A stretch of 64,000 nucleotides of DNA from positions 744,001-808,000 of the forward strand of contig NZ_JACOGC010000001.1 of the NCBI RefSeq assembly GCF_014284195.1, written 5' to 3'. The position numbers were made by a program, and so were the translations under genes. Positions 1 through 8,560 of this stretch are shown here, one piece after another; the first letter of the stretch is position 1, and each line of letters begins with the position of its first letter. The stretch is from Cognatundibacterium griseum. GTDB taxonomy: Bacteria > Pseudomonadota > Gammaproteobacteria > Burkholderiales > Burkholderiaceae_D. The notes beneath the pieces were generated by a model that had not been told where the DNA came from, ran no database searches, and was given only the letters and a program-made list of their open reading frames with translations.

Positions 1-735
1 CCGCGCTGGGATTTTGCCGTCCGGATTCATGGCCCGCTGGTGACCCACATTCATCTGGAAGCCGAGGCGCAATGGTTGCGCATCGGCAGCCTGAAGCTGC
101 GTTCCCGCATCGACCTGATGCGCGATCTGCGGGCGGATGCCCGGGTTGCCAGCACGCCGCGCAGCCGGGCAGCGCTGGTCGTGCGGGACAATCTGCGCAA
201 TCGCGCAACAATACAGAAAGCCTACTTGCATGCACTGGGCAATGCGCACCGGCGCGCCGTTCTGGTCACGCCGTATTTTGCGCCCGGCCGCAAGTTCCGC
301 CGTGCCCTGATTTCGGCAGCTGGCCGCGGGGTGGAGGTGATTTTGCTGATCGGGGTCGAACAGTTTGCGCTGCAGGATGCGGTCGCTCACTCTTATTACC
401 CGAAACTGCTGAGCAAGGGGGTGCGGATTATTGAGTATCGCAAAACCCAGCTGCATGCCAAAGTGGCGGTGATTGATGACGACTGGGCGACGGTCGGTTC
501 CAGCAATTTTGACGGTCTGAGCCTGTTTGTGAATCACGAAGCCAATATCGTGATCCGTGATCCGCAGTTCAACCGGCTGCTGACTGCCGAACTGGAACAG
601 GGGATTGCCGATGGCGTCGAGGTGGATATTGCTGCTTATCAGCATCATCCCTGGTATCAGCGTGCCTGGTATGGGCTGGCCTACCTGCTGTACCGCGGTG
701 TGATGCGGATTGCGACGCTGGGAAATTACGGATGA
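1..735 (+). CDS. clsB: Cardiolipin synthase B-like phospholipase D protein, C-terminal part
   Basis: The reading frame is open from base 1, so the N-terminal half lies outside the window. What remains contains one HKD motif (LHAKVAVIDDDWATVGSSNFD, near bases 450-515), whose His, Lys and Asp form half of a phospholipase D active site. Such enzymes join phospholipids at the inner membrane to make cardiolipin. A hydrophobic stretch near the end (WYGLAYLLYRG) could touch the membrane. The stop codon overlaps the start of the next gene by 4 nt (ATGA), so the two are probably translated together. The ClsB assignment is by general resemblance. Another PLD-family transferase is possible because the first HKD motif cannot be seen. 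Confidence 0.8.
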   Translation, partial: PRWDFAVRIHGPLVTHIHLEAEAQWLRIGSLKLRSRIDLMRDLRADARVASTPRSRAALVVRDNLRNRATIQKAYLHALGNAHRRAVLVTPYFAPGRKFRRALISAAGRGVEVILLIGVEQFALQDAVAHSYYPKLLSKGVRIIEYRKTQLHAKVAVIDDDWATVGSSNFDGLSLFVNHEANIVIRDPQFNRLLTAELEQGIADGVEVDIAAYQHHPWYQRAWYGLAYLLYRGVMRIATLGNYG

Positions 736-1550
736 AGCTGTTTGGCGTGGACTTCACATCGGCACCGTCGCGCAGGAAAGCCATCACGATTGCCGGGGGC
801 ATCTGGGAACAAGAGGTTTTGCAGGTGCAGGAATTACACAGGCTGACGGATTTCGGCAGTTTTGAACAATGGCTGCGGCAGGATGGCCCGTGGCTGGCCG
901 GTTTTGACCTGCCATTTTCGCTGCCGCGTGAACTGGTGCAGACACTGGCGTGGCCTTTGCAATGGGCGGCGCTGATGCGGCATCTCCAGACTGTGCCGCG
1001 TGCTGAGCTGCGGGCGCAGTGCAAGGCGTTTTGTGATGCCCGTCCCGCCGGACAGAAATTCGCCCACCGCCAGACCGACCGGCCTGCCGGATCATCGCCT
1101 TCGATGAAATGGGTCAATCCGCCGGTTGCTTACATGCTGCATGCCGGTGCGCCCCGGTTGCTGCAGGCTGGCGTCAGCATTCCGGGCATGGTGACCGGTG
1201 ATCCGCAGCGCATTGCCGTCGAGGCTTATCCCGGCATGGTGGCGCGCAGTGTGACAAAAAATTCCTATAAAAGCGATGATCCTGCCAAACACACCATTGC
1301 CAGACGAGATGCGAGGATGCAGATCATCGCCGCGCTGGAAGCCGGCACGACGCCCTGGCGCATTCGCGTCGACTGCTCTGCCGTCAGGGAGTCGCTGATT
1401 GAAGATGGCAGCGCCGATTTGCTCGATGCGGTGTTGTGCCAGATGCTCGCCGCATGGTCGTGGCAGCGCCGGGAGCAGCAGTTTGGCATGCCGCTGTTTG
1501 ATCCGCTCGAAGGCTGGATTGCAGGCTGCGATGTGCTGATGCCCGCCTGA
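732..1550 (+). CDS. DUF429 family protein
   Basis: This 272-residue protein opens with MKLFGVDFTSAPSRRK, the GVDFTSAP start being typical of the DUF429 family, which has a ribonuclease H-like fold predicted from family knowledge. A second conserved-looking acidic site is GFDLPFSLPRE near residue 55. No signal peptide or membrane segment is visible. The ATG overlaps the stop of the cardiolipin synthase gene by 4 nt, so the pair looks like an operon. No enzymatic role is known to me for this family and none can be read from the sequence. The family call is moderately sure, the function unknown. Confidence 0.7.
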   Translation: MKLFGVDFTSAPSRRKAITIAGGIWEQEVLQVQELHRLTDFGSFEQWLRQDGPWLAGFDLPFSLPRELVQTLAWPLQWAALMRHLQTVPRAELRAQCKAFCDARPAGQKFAHRQTDRPAGSSPSMKWVNPPVAYMLHAGAPRLLQAGVSIPGMVTGDPQRIAVEAYPGMVARSVTKNSYKSDDPAKHTIARRDARMQIIAALEAGTTPWRIRVDCSAVRESLIEDGSADLLDAVLCQMLAAWSWQRREQQFGMPLFDPLEGWIAGCDVLMPA

Positions 1551-1867
1551 AGAGGCAGATGCTGAAAGAATTATCTGCGCTTTGCTTGTTCCGAGCAGAT
1601 ACCTTTTTCAACTGCCGGCTGCCATATCAGTAGTGAGATCACCCAGGTAATAAAAATATACTCCCAGGGAGTATGTTGAAATTCCCAATAAATTCCAGGG
1701 CTACAGACTGCTTTTATTAAAAATCAGGGGGAGTATATTGAGTTGACCCTGCTGACACAGATGCAATGCTTTGTCGCTGACGAGTGTGCTACTGGATTAC
1801 TGGATGTTTGCGCTGTCTTTGCGTGGTATTCGCTTCGTATTTGCAGGATTGTCCGGATTGAGGCGGC
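1551..1867. other. Intergenic region between convergent genes
   Basis: There is no convincing gene in these 317 bases. A weak inverted pair GCAGAT...ATCTGC follows the DUF429 stop. The middle carries the GAGTAT inverted-repeat element listed separately. The rest, up to the end of the TetR gene, shows nothing I recognise. Confidence 0.6.
1658..1736. repeat. 79-bp element bounded by ATACTCCC / GGGAGTAT inverted repeats
   Basis: The left end is a perfect palindrome, ATACTCCC-A-GGGAGTAT (1658-1674). The right end is GGGGGAGTAT (1727-1736). A 78-bp copy with the same end motif lies at 56215-56292. The interiors differ, but both right ends continue as ATAT and then TTG. This could be a tiny non-autonomous mobile element or a site for a regulator or recombinase. 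It is not a known element that I can name. Confidence 0.5.
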
Positions 1868-2497
1868 TTACTGTTCTGCTGTGGCAGCGCGGATGCCGTG
1901 ACTGATGAAGCGCAGCAGATAAGGGGTGGCGTGCTGCAACGGGGCATCGTGTTCATCCAGATGCGACAGACGGGTATCGACCACGTGATGCAACAAGGCG
2001 CCCAGCATGAACTGATAGCTCCAGCGGATGCTGTCGTTGCTGGCATGCGGCAGTGCGTCGCGTAATGCCGCAATGCATTCCCGCGCCATCGGATCGTAAA
2101 AATCTCTGGCCACGCGCTCGCTGGCTTCGTGCTGGTCAATCGCGCCGCGCATCACCACACGGCAGAAATACTGGCCCTCGGGATGCTGATTCAGCTCCAG
2201 CGTGGGCAGCACAAACGCGGCGATGACGGCATCGAGCATATTCCCGCCGGTATGCTGCCGCCGCGCATCCCGCAGCTGGTTCAGGCGGTTGCCCAGATAA
2301 CTGCTGTGGTATTCAAAAATTGCATGATACAGCTCATTTTTAGCGCCGAAATAATAGCCGACCAGTGCGATCGGCACCGCCGCTTCATGCGCAATATCGC
2401 GGATCGACACGCCTTCGTAGCTCTGCGCGGCAAAGCATTTCTCCGCCGCAATCAGGATCGCGCGCTTTCTTCCGTTTAAATCTTCCACTGAACGCAT
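1868..2497 (-). CDS. TetR/AcrR family transcriptional regulator
   Basis: This is a 209-residue repressor-type protein. Residues about 12-58 form the TetR helix-turn-helix domain (VSIRDIAHEAAVPIALVGYYFGAK, with the usual YYFGAK recognition-helix end). The remainder is a helical ligand or dimerisation domain of the kind seen in CerR-like members, with conserved GQYFCRVVMR and GALLHHVVD patches. The ATG at 2497 is preceded by the motif GTACGATCGTTCGA at 2546-2559, which is also found before the second TetR gene. This suggests autoregulation or cross-regulation. The ligand is unknown. The target may include its own gene or the divergent hslR side. Confidence 0.85.
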   Translation of the reverse strand: MRSVEDLNGRKRAILIAAEKCFAAQSYEGVSIRDIAHEAAVPIALVGYYFGAKNELYHAIFEYHSSYLGNRLNQLRDARRQHTGGNMLDAVIAAFVLPTLELNQHPEGQYFCRVVMRGAIDQHEASERVARDFYDPMARECIAALRDALPHASNDSIRWSYQFMLGALLHHVVDTRLSHLDEHDAPLQHATPYLLRFISHGIRAATAEQ

Positions 2498-2545
2498 GTC
2501 CGGTTCTCCGCTCCGCGCGTATGCGGCAACTCACTTGACTGAATT

Positions 2546-2559
2546 GTACGATCGTTCGA
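2546..2559. promoter_or_regulatory. Putative TetR operator, copy 1
   Basis: GTACGATCGTTCGA contains the 8-bp palindrome ACGATCGT. It lies 49 bp upstream of the minus-strand TetR start and matches 13 of 14 bases with the motif at 3353-3366 before the next TetR gene. Its role as an operator is inferred from position and sharing. Confidence 0.5.
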
Positions 2560-2761
2560 AAAACTGTCTATGCGCGCCGCAGCATGGGATGTTCTGTGCC
2601 GATCATGTTTTCGTGGCATAAATGCCTTGTATTTGCCTGCGGGCTGCAATACATTGCATCAAAATAGAATGGACGTACGGAACAGCCGCTGATCACGCGA
2701 TCTGCAATCTGATGCAGCGTGCCGCCGGCAACAGTTTTCCCGCAATAGGAATGAGAACTAC

Positions 2762-3139
2762 ATGAGCGACACCACCCGTATTGATAAATGGCTTTGGGCG
2801 GCCCGTTTTTTCAAAACCCGCAGCCTCGCCACCCATGCCGTCGAACTGGGACGGGTGCAGCAGAACGGCCAGCGCGTGAAACCGGCGCACAACGTTAAAA
2901 CCGGCGATCTGATTGAAGTGCAGCAGGGAGAGCAGCACTGGCAGGTCAGGGTGTTGCGCATACTCGACATGCGCGGTCCGGCCGCTGTGGCGCAGACCAT
3001 GTACGAAGAAACACCCGACAGCCTGGAAAAACGGACCCGGGCGACAGAAAACAGAAAATATTTCCGTGAACCTGCCGCCGCCATGCAGGGGCGCCCGACT
3101 AAACGCGACCGCCGGCAAATCGATCTGGCGCGTGGCTAA
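2762..3139 (+). CDS. hslR: S4-domain RNA-binding protein, Hsp15 (ribosome-associated heat shock protein)
   Basis: This is a 125-residue basic protein. Residues about 5-65 form an S4 RNA-binding domain (RIDKWLWAARFFKTRSLA, then GRVQQNGQRVKPAHNVKTGD). The C-terminal tail is rich in Arg and Lys, as in Hsp15. Hsp15 binds 50S subunits that still carry a peptidyl-tRNA and helps recycle them after heat stress; this comes from family knowledge. The length fits the family. It stands alone between two TetR genes. An alternative is another small S4 protein such as an RqcH-pathway partner (RqcP), but the tail and length favour Hsp15. Confidence 0.88.
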   Translation: MSDTTRIDKWLWAARFFKTRSLATHAVELGRVQQNGQRVKPAHNVKTGDLIEVQQGEQHWQVRVLRILDMRGPAAVAQTMYEETPDSLEKRTRATENRKYFREPAAAMQGRPTKRDRRQIDLARG

Positions 3140-3352
3140 CGCAGCGCCCGCAGCAGATAGCAATGTGGCGCAATCAGACAGGAGACGCTTACTCAACATC
3201 AAGACCAATAACCAGACCGCAAACTGTCACGGGCTGCCGTGCCGGGAAATTCAGGTGCAGACCGGAATGCCGTGTCTGAGAGGGGAAAACATAATAGATA
3301 CTCTCCTCTAAAGGCGGATTCCGGTTTGACTTTTCATGCGCTGTGCACAATA

Positions 3353-3366
3353 GTACGAGCGTTCGA
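3353..3366. promoter_or_regulatory. Putative TetR operator, copy 2
   Basis: GTACGAGCGTTCGA lies 61 bp upstream of the beta-oxidation cluster's TetR start. It is the same motif as at 2546-2559 with one mismatch. The position fits self-repression of the regulator. Confidence 0.5.
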
Positions 3367-3427
3367 TTAATTCACTGATTTGCATGATGTATGCGGAAGT
3401 GAAATATTTCAACATAAACAATACAAT

Positions 3428-4051
3428 ATGAATATGACATCGAAATTCATGCGTAAGGGAGAATTGACCCGTGCTGCCATTCTGGATGTAGCGCTCGACG
3501 CCGCCAGCCGTGATGGTATCGAAGGTCTGACGATCGGCCTGCTGGCTGACAAGATGAACATGAGTAAATCCGGCGTGTTTGCCCATTTTGGCTCACGCGA
3601 GGATTTGCAGATCGAAGTGCTGAAACTGTATCACCATCACTTTGAACAGGAAGTGTTCTACCCGAGCATGAAAGAAGAGCGCGGTCTGCCGCGTCTGCAA
3701 TCGATGTATGCGTTGTGGATCAAGCGCGTCACGGTGGAAATTGCGTCGGGCTGCATTTATATCAGCGGTGCAGCGGAATACGATGACCGCCCCGGCCCGA
3801 TCCGCGACGAACTGGTCGGCATGGTGCGTGCGTGGCAGGGCGCCCTGCACCGGGCGGCCACTCAGGCGATACAGCTGGGGCATTTGCGTGCCGATGTTGA
3901 TCCCGACCAGATTGTGTATGAAATGTACGGCCTGATACTCGCCTTGCACCACGATGCCAGATTCCTGCGCAAGCCGGGCAGCGTGGACAGAGCCCAGGCC
4001 GGCTTTGAGCGAATGATCGAATATTACGCACCGGTCGCCGCATCCGTCTGA
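3428..4051 (+). CDS. TetR family regulator of the fatty-acid oxidation cluster
   Basis: The frame is open from 3380, but the ATG at 3428 (or 3434) gives the usual N-terminus; I chose 3428. That makes 207 residues. The helix-turn-helix domain is LTIGLLADKMNMSKSGVFAH followed by FGSREDLQ. The C-terminal half (SGCIYISGAAEYDDRPGPIRD) resembles the TetR_C_33-type domain common in regulators beside acyl-CoA dehydrogenases. It lies 105 bp before the acyl-CoA dehydrogenase gene on the same strand. It therefore probably represses beta-oxidation until an acyl-CoA binds. The ligand and target are inferred from context only. Confidence 0.85.
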   Translation: MNMTSKFMRKGELTRAAILDVALDAASRDGIEGLTIGLLADKMNMSKSGVFAHFGSREDLQIEVLKLYHHHFEQEVFYPSMKEERGLPRLQSMYALWIKRVTVEIASGCIYISGAAEYDDRPGPIRDELVGMVRAWQGALHRAATQAIQLGHLRADVDPDQIVYEMYGLILALHHDARFLRKPGSVDRAQAGFERMIEYYAPVAASV

Positions 4052-4156
4052 CAAGGGCGGGCGCAGCGCAGTGCAACAGGTTTTATCCAGTCAAGCAGTA
4101 TAAAAATTTTTTAGTATTTCAATCTACAGTTCCAACTTTGCCGTCAGGAGAAAATT

Positions 4157-5947
4157 ATGGGTCAATATATCGCTCCATTGCGTGATATGCAGTTTGTGTT
4201 GCACGAATTATTGAATGTGGAGTCCGAGCTCAAACAGCTGCCGGCGCACGCTGAAGTCGATGCTGACATCATCAACCAGATTCTGGAAGAAGGCGGCAAA
4301 TTTACGTCTGAAGTGCTGTTTCCGCTGAATCATTCCGGCGACCGCGAAGGCTGCCATCACGACAAGGCTACCCACACCGTCACCACACCAAAGGGCTTCA
4401 AAGAAGCCTATGACCAGTACATCACTGCTGGCTGGCCTGCCTTGTCCTGTGACCCGGAATACGGTGGCCAGGGCTTGCCACTGGTCGTCAATAATTCTTT
4501 CTACGAGATGCTGAACTCGGCGAACCAGGCATGGACCATGTATCCTGGCCTGTCGCACGGCGCTTACGAGTGCATCCATGAACACGGCACAGCAGAGCAG
4601 AAAGCCCTGTACCTGCCTAAGCTGATTTCCGGCGAATGGACCGGCACCATGTGCCTGACCGAGCCACACTGCGGTACTGATCTGGGTCTGCTGCGTTCCA
4701 AAGCAGAGCCACAGGCAGACGGTACTTACAAAATCACCGGCGCCAAGATTTTCATCTCTGCAGGTGAACACGATATGTCCAAAAACATCGTCCATCTGGT
4801 GCTGGCACGTCTGCCAGGCGCACCGGAAGGCTCGAAAGGCATTTCCCTGTTCATCGTACCGAAATTCCTGCCAAACGCCGATGGTTCCAACGGCGCGCGC
4901 AATCCGATTTTCTGCGGTGCAATCGAAGAAAAAATGGGCATCCACGCCAACTCCACCTGCCAGATGAATCTGGACGGCGCAACCGGCTGGCTGATCGGCG
5001 GTCCGCACAAAGGTCTGAACGCGATGTTCGTATTCATGAATGCGGCACGTCTGGGCGTCGGCATGCAAGGTCTGGGCCTGACTGAAGTCGCTTACCAGAA
5101 CGCACTGGTGTATGCGAAAGACCGCATCCAGATGCGCAGCCTGTCCGGCCCGAAAGCACCGGACAAGCCAGCTGACCCGATCATCGTGCACGCTGACGTG
5201 CGCCGTATGTTGCTGACCGCGAAAGCCTATGCAGAAGGCGCGCGCGCTTTCTGTTCCTACGTTGCGTTGCAGCTCGACAAAGAACTGAATCACCCTGACG
5301 AAGAAGTCCGTAAAGACTGCGCAGATGAAGTCGCGTTGCTGACACCGGTCATCAAAGCCTTCATCACTGACAACGCATGGACTGCGACTTCCGAGTGCCT
5401 GCAAGTGTATGGCGGCCACGGCTTCATCGCTGAATGGGGCATGGAACAATATGTGCGCGACGCCCGTATCAACATGATCTACGAAGGCACCAACACCGTA
5501 CAGTCGCTCGATTTGCTGGGTCGTAAGATTCTGATGGACAACGGCGCCAAACTGCGCAAATTCGGCGCCAAAGTACAGGCGTTTGTCGAGGCGAACGGCA
5601 CGAATGAAGCGATGGCTGAATTCGTAACACCGCTGGCGGAGCTGGGCGACAAAGTCACCAAGCTGACAATGGAAATCGGCATGAAAGCCTTCCAGAATCC
5701 GGATGAAGTGGGCGCGGCGGCCGTTCCTTACCTGCGCGTGGTTGGCCACATGGTGTACAGCTACTTCTTCGCCCAGATGGCAAAAATCGCACTGGAAAAA
5801 GAAGCCTCCGGCGACACCTTCTACAAGGCAAAACTGGCGACTATCCGTTTCTACTTCGCCCGTCTGTATCCTGAAACAGCCATGCTGATCCGCCAGGCAC
5901 GCTCCGGCTCGGCCAACCTGTTGTCGCTCGAAGCAGATTTGTTCTGA
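4157..5947 (+). CDS. fadE: Acyl-CoA dehydrogenase, long (596-residue) type
   Basis: This flavoenzyme performs the first step of beta-oxidation, turning acyl-CoA into trans-2-enoyl-CoA and passing electrons to ETF. The protein shows an N-terminal extension, the FAD-binding middle domain (MCLTEPHCGTDLGLLRSKA, GAKIFISAGEHD) and the helical C-terminal domain. The catalytic Glu is probably E443 in MIYEGTNTVQ. A further C-terminal helical segment accounts for the 596 residues, compared with about 380 in short-type enzymes. A ribosome site AGGAG lies before the ATG. The gene heads the run fadE-fadB-fadA-hydrolase-hydratase and follows a TetR gene. Chain-length preference cannot be read. The symbol is used in the broad sense. 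Confidence 0.9.
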   Translation: MGQYIAPLRDMQFVLHELLNVESELKQLPAHAEVDADIINQILEEGGKFTSEVLFPLNHSGDREGCHHDKATHTVTTPKGFKEAYDQYITAGWPALSCDPEYGGQGLPLVVNNSFYEMLNSANQAWTMYPGLSHGAYECIHEHGTAEQKALYLPKLISGEWTGTMCLTEPHCGTDLGLLRSKAEPQADGTYKITGAKIFISAGEHDMSKNIVHLVLARLPGAPEGSKGISLFIVPKFLPNADGSNGARNPIFCGAIEEKMGIHANSTCQMNLDGATGWLIGGPHKGLNAMFVFMNAARLGVGMQGLGLTEVAYQNALVYAKDRIQMRSLSGPKAPDKPADPIIVHADVRRMLLTAKAYAEGARAFCSYVALQLDKELNHPDEEVRKDCADEVALLTPVIKAFITDNAWTATSECLQVYGGHGFIAEWGMEQYVRDARINMIYEGTNTVQSLDLLGRKILMDNGAKLRKFGAKVQAFVEANGTNEAMAEFVTPLAELGDKVTKLTMEIGMKAFQNPDEVGAAAVPYLRVVGHMVYSYFFAQMAKIALEKEASGDTFYKAKLATIRFYFARLYPETAMLIRQARSGSANLLSLEADLF

Positions 5948-5956
5948 TGTCAATGG

Positions 5957-5982
5957 GCTCTCTTCCTGCAGGGGAAGAGAGC
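5957..5982. other. Stem-loop between fadE and fadB
   Basis: A perfect 10-bp stem GCTCTCTTCC / GGAAGAGAGC with a 6-nt loop begins 9 nt after the fadE stop. No T-run follows. It is more likely an mRNA-processing or stabilising hairpin than a full terminator. Confidence 0.45.
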
Positions 5983-6158
5983 AGAATCAGAGGGGCGGCA
6001 TGAACCGATGTCATCAGATTGAAGTGCTTGCGTAGCAAAATAGTGCAGGCAGCACCGGATGCGTCACCCCATTTCGTTTTCTGTCACTCCGCTGAAGAAA
6101 ACGGGAGTCCAAAGATAATTTGCTTTTCGTTGTTTTACGAATTTAACCGAGGTTAAAA

Positions 6159-8546
6159 ATGACCAATTTCATCGTTAAAAAAGTCGCTGTTCTCGGCGCT
6201 GGCGTGATGGGTGCGCAGATCGCCGCACATTGCGTGAATGCCAAAGTACCAGTCGTTCTGTTTGACCTGCCCGCCAAAGAAGGCCCGAAAAACGGCATCG
6301 TGCTGCGTGCGATTGAAAACCTGAAGAAACTCAATCCGGCACCGCTCGGCAATAAAGACGACGCCGCGCTGATCGAAGTGGCAAACTACGAAGACAACCT
6401 CGACGTGCTGGCTGGCTGCGATTTGATCATCGAAGCAATTGCAGAACGCATGGACTGGAAACACGATCTGTATAAAAAGGTTGCGCCACACATTGCGCCG
6501 AACGCGATCTTCGCATCGAACACCTCCGGCCTGTCGATCACTGCCTTGTCCGAAGGTTTTGACGCCGAACTGAAAGCACGTTTCTGTGGCGTGCACTTTT
6601 TCAACCCACCACGCTACATGCATCTGGTGGAACTGATCCCGACCGTTGCGACCCGTCCTGAAATCATCGACCAGCTGGAAGGCTTCCTGACAACCACGCT
6701 GGGTAAAGGTGTGGTCCGCGCTAAAGATACGCCGAACTTCATCGCCAACCGCGTGGGTATTTTCGGTATGCTGGCAACGATTTACGAAGCCGAAAAATTC
6801 GGTCTGACCGTCGATGTGGTGGATGATCTGACCGGCAAGAAACTGGGTCGCGCTTCGTCTGGCACTTTCCGTACCGCCGACGTGGTTGGTCTGGACACCA
6901 TGGGTCATGTCATCAAAACTATGCAGGACAATCTGGCCGACGATCCTTTCTTCGCCGTCTACAAAACACCGGAAGTGCTCGCCAAGCTGGTGGCTGCCGG
7001 TGCGCTCGGTTCCAAAACCGGCGCCGGTTTCTATAAAAAGGTAGGCAAAGACATTCAGCGTCTGGACTTCGCGACAGCACAGTACGTGACTGGCGGCGCG
7101 AAGGCTGATGACGTTGTCGCGCGTATGCTGAAAGAAAAAGATCCGGTCAAGAAAATGAAGACTCTGCGTGAATCGACCAATGTACAGGCGCAGTTCCTGT
7201 GGGCGATTTTCCGCGATGCTTTCCATTACATCGCTGTGCACGGCGCAACGATCGCTGACAATGCACGCGACATCGACTTTGCAATGCGCTGGGGCTTCGG
7301 CTGGAATGTCGGCCCGTTTGAAACATGGCAGGCATCCGGCTGGCAGGAAGTGGCTGGCTGGGTCAAGGAAGATATCGATGCAGGTAAGGCGCTGTGCAAC
7401 GCACCGCTGCCAGCCTGGGTATTCGACGGCCGTACCGGCGTGCATAGCGCTGAAGGCTCCTGGTCGCCAGGCGGCAACCGCTATGTACCGCGTTCTGACC
7501 TGAAGGTTTACGCCCGCCAGGCATTCCGCGCTCCGGTACTCGGCACAGGCGCAGCGACTGGCGCGACAGCCGGTATGACATTCTTCGAAGATGACTCGGT
7601 CCGTATCTGGCATCAGAACGACGACGTGCTGATCCTGTCGATGAAAACCAAGATGCACGTGATTGGCCCAGGCGTGATCGAAGGTATGGAAAAAGCGATT
7701 GCCGAAGCTGAGAAAAATTTCAAAGGTCTGGTGATCTGGAGTGCAGACGCAGCGGATGGCGGCGCCTTCTCCGCAGGTGCCGACTTGCAGGCGATGCTGC
7801 CATTGTTCATGTCCGGCGGTATCAAGGCGATTGAGCCTGCGATTTCCCGTCTGCAAAATGCGCATCAGGCACTGAAATACGCGAACATCCCGGTGGTGGC
7901 TGCGGTGTCCGGTCTGGCGCTGGGCGGTGGCTGCGAACTGATGATGCACGCAGCAAAACGTGTGGCATCAATCGAGTCCTATATCGGACTGGTCGAAGTC
8001 GGTGTCGGCCTGGTGCCGGGCGGCGGTGGTCTGAAAGAAGCGGCAGTACGTGCCGCAGCGGATGCCAAAGGCACAGACTTGCTGCAATTCCTGAAAAATT
8101 ACTTCACCAATGCAGCGACTGCAGCGGTATCCAAATCGGCGCTGGAAGCGCAGAAAATGGGTTACCTGTCGGACAGCGATGTGATCGTGTTCAATCCTTA
8201 TGAATTGCTGCATGTGGCGAAAGTCGAAGCACGTGCGATGTTTGACGCCGGCTATCGTGCGCCAATGAAAAAACTGGTGCCGGTCACTGGCCGTCACGGT
8301 ATCGCCACGATTGCTGCACAACTGATCAATATGCGTGACGGCGGCTTTATCTCTGCGCATGATTTCAAACTCGGCAAGATGATTGCAGAAGTCGTTTGCG
8401 GCGGCGACGTCGACAACGGCAGCCTGGTCAGCGAACAATGGTTGCTGGACATGGAACGTAAGGCGTTTATGGAATTGCTGAATCATCCAAAAACACAGGA
8501 ACGTATCATGGGCATGATGCAAACTGGCAAACCAGTACGTAACTAA
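6159..8546 (+). CDS. fadN: 3-hydroxyacyl-CoA dehydrogenase / enoyl-CoA hydratase fusion (FadN type)
   Basis: This 795-residue bifunctional enzyme covers the middle two steps of beta-oxidation. The order is NAD-binding dehydrogenase first (Rossmann motif VLGAGVMGAQIAAH at residues about 8-22; 3HCDH C-domain to about 300, including KDTPNFIANRVG), and crotonase domain last (PVVAAVSGLALGGGCEL and GLVPGGGGLKE near residues 575-625, forming the oxyanion pocket). This is the reverse of E. coli FadB and matches the FadN type. It lies 211 bp after fadE and 14 bp before the thiolase gene, so the last two are co-transcribed. Confidence 0.92.
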   Translation: MTNFIVKKVAVLGAGVMGAQIAAHCVNAKVPVVLFDLPAKEGPKNGIVLRAIENLKKLNPAPLGNKDDAALIEVANYEDNLDVLAGCDLIIEAIAERMDWKHDLYKKVAPHIAPNAIFASNTSGLSITALSEGFDAELKARFCGVHFFNPPRYMHLVELIPTVATRPEIIDQLEGFLTTTLGKGVVRAKDTPNFIANRVGIFGMLATIYEAEKFGLTVDVVDDLTGKKLGRASSGTFRTADVVGLDTMGHVIKTMQDNLADDPFFAVYKTPEVLAKLVAAGALGSKTGAGFYKKVGKDIQRLDFATAQYVTGGAKADDVVARMLKEKDPVKKMKTLRESTNVQAQFLWAIFRDAFHYIAVHGATIADNARDIDFAMRWGFGWNVGPFETWQASGWQEVAGWVKEDIDAGKALCNAPLPAWVFDGRTGVHSAEGSWSPGGNRYVPRSDLKVYARQAFRAPVLGTGAATGATAGMTFFEDDSVRIWHQNDDVLILSMKTKMHVIGPGVIEGMEKAIAEAEKNFKGLVIWSADAADGGAFSAGADLQAMLPLFMSGGIKAIEPAISRLQNAHQALKYANIPVVAAVSGLALGGGCELMMHAAKRVASIESYIGLVEVGVGLVPGGGGLKEAAVRAAADAKGTDLLQFLKNYFTNAATAAVSKSALEAQKMGYLSDSDVIVFNPYELLHVAKVEARAMFDAGYRAPMKKLVPVTGRHGIATIAAQLINMRDGGFISAHDFKLGKMIAEVVCGGDVDNGSLVSEQWLLDMERKAFMELLNHPKTQERIMGMMQTGKPVRN

Positions 8547-8560
8547 TCGGAGTACATAAC

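Noticed and set aside
4208..5953. Long minus-strand frame of 581 residues opposite fadE
   Set aside because: It mirrors the codon pattern of the real fadE gene on the other strand. The translated sequence is rich in His, Cys and Gln with no domain, as expected for a shadow.
6153..7949. Long minus-strand frame of 598 residues opposite fadN
   Set aside because: It is a mirror frame of a well-supported gene with no domain pattern of its own.
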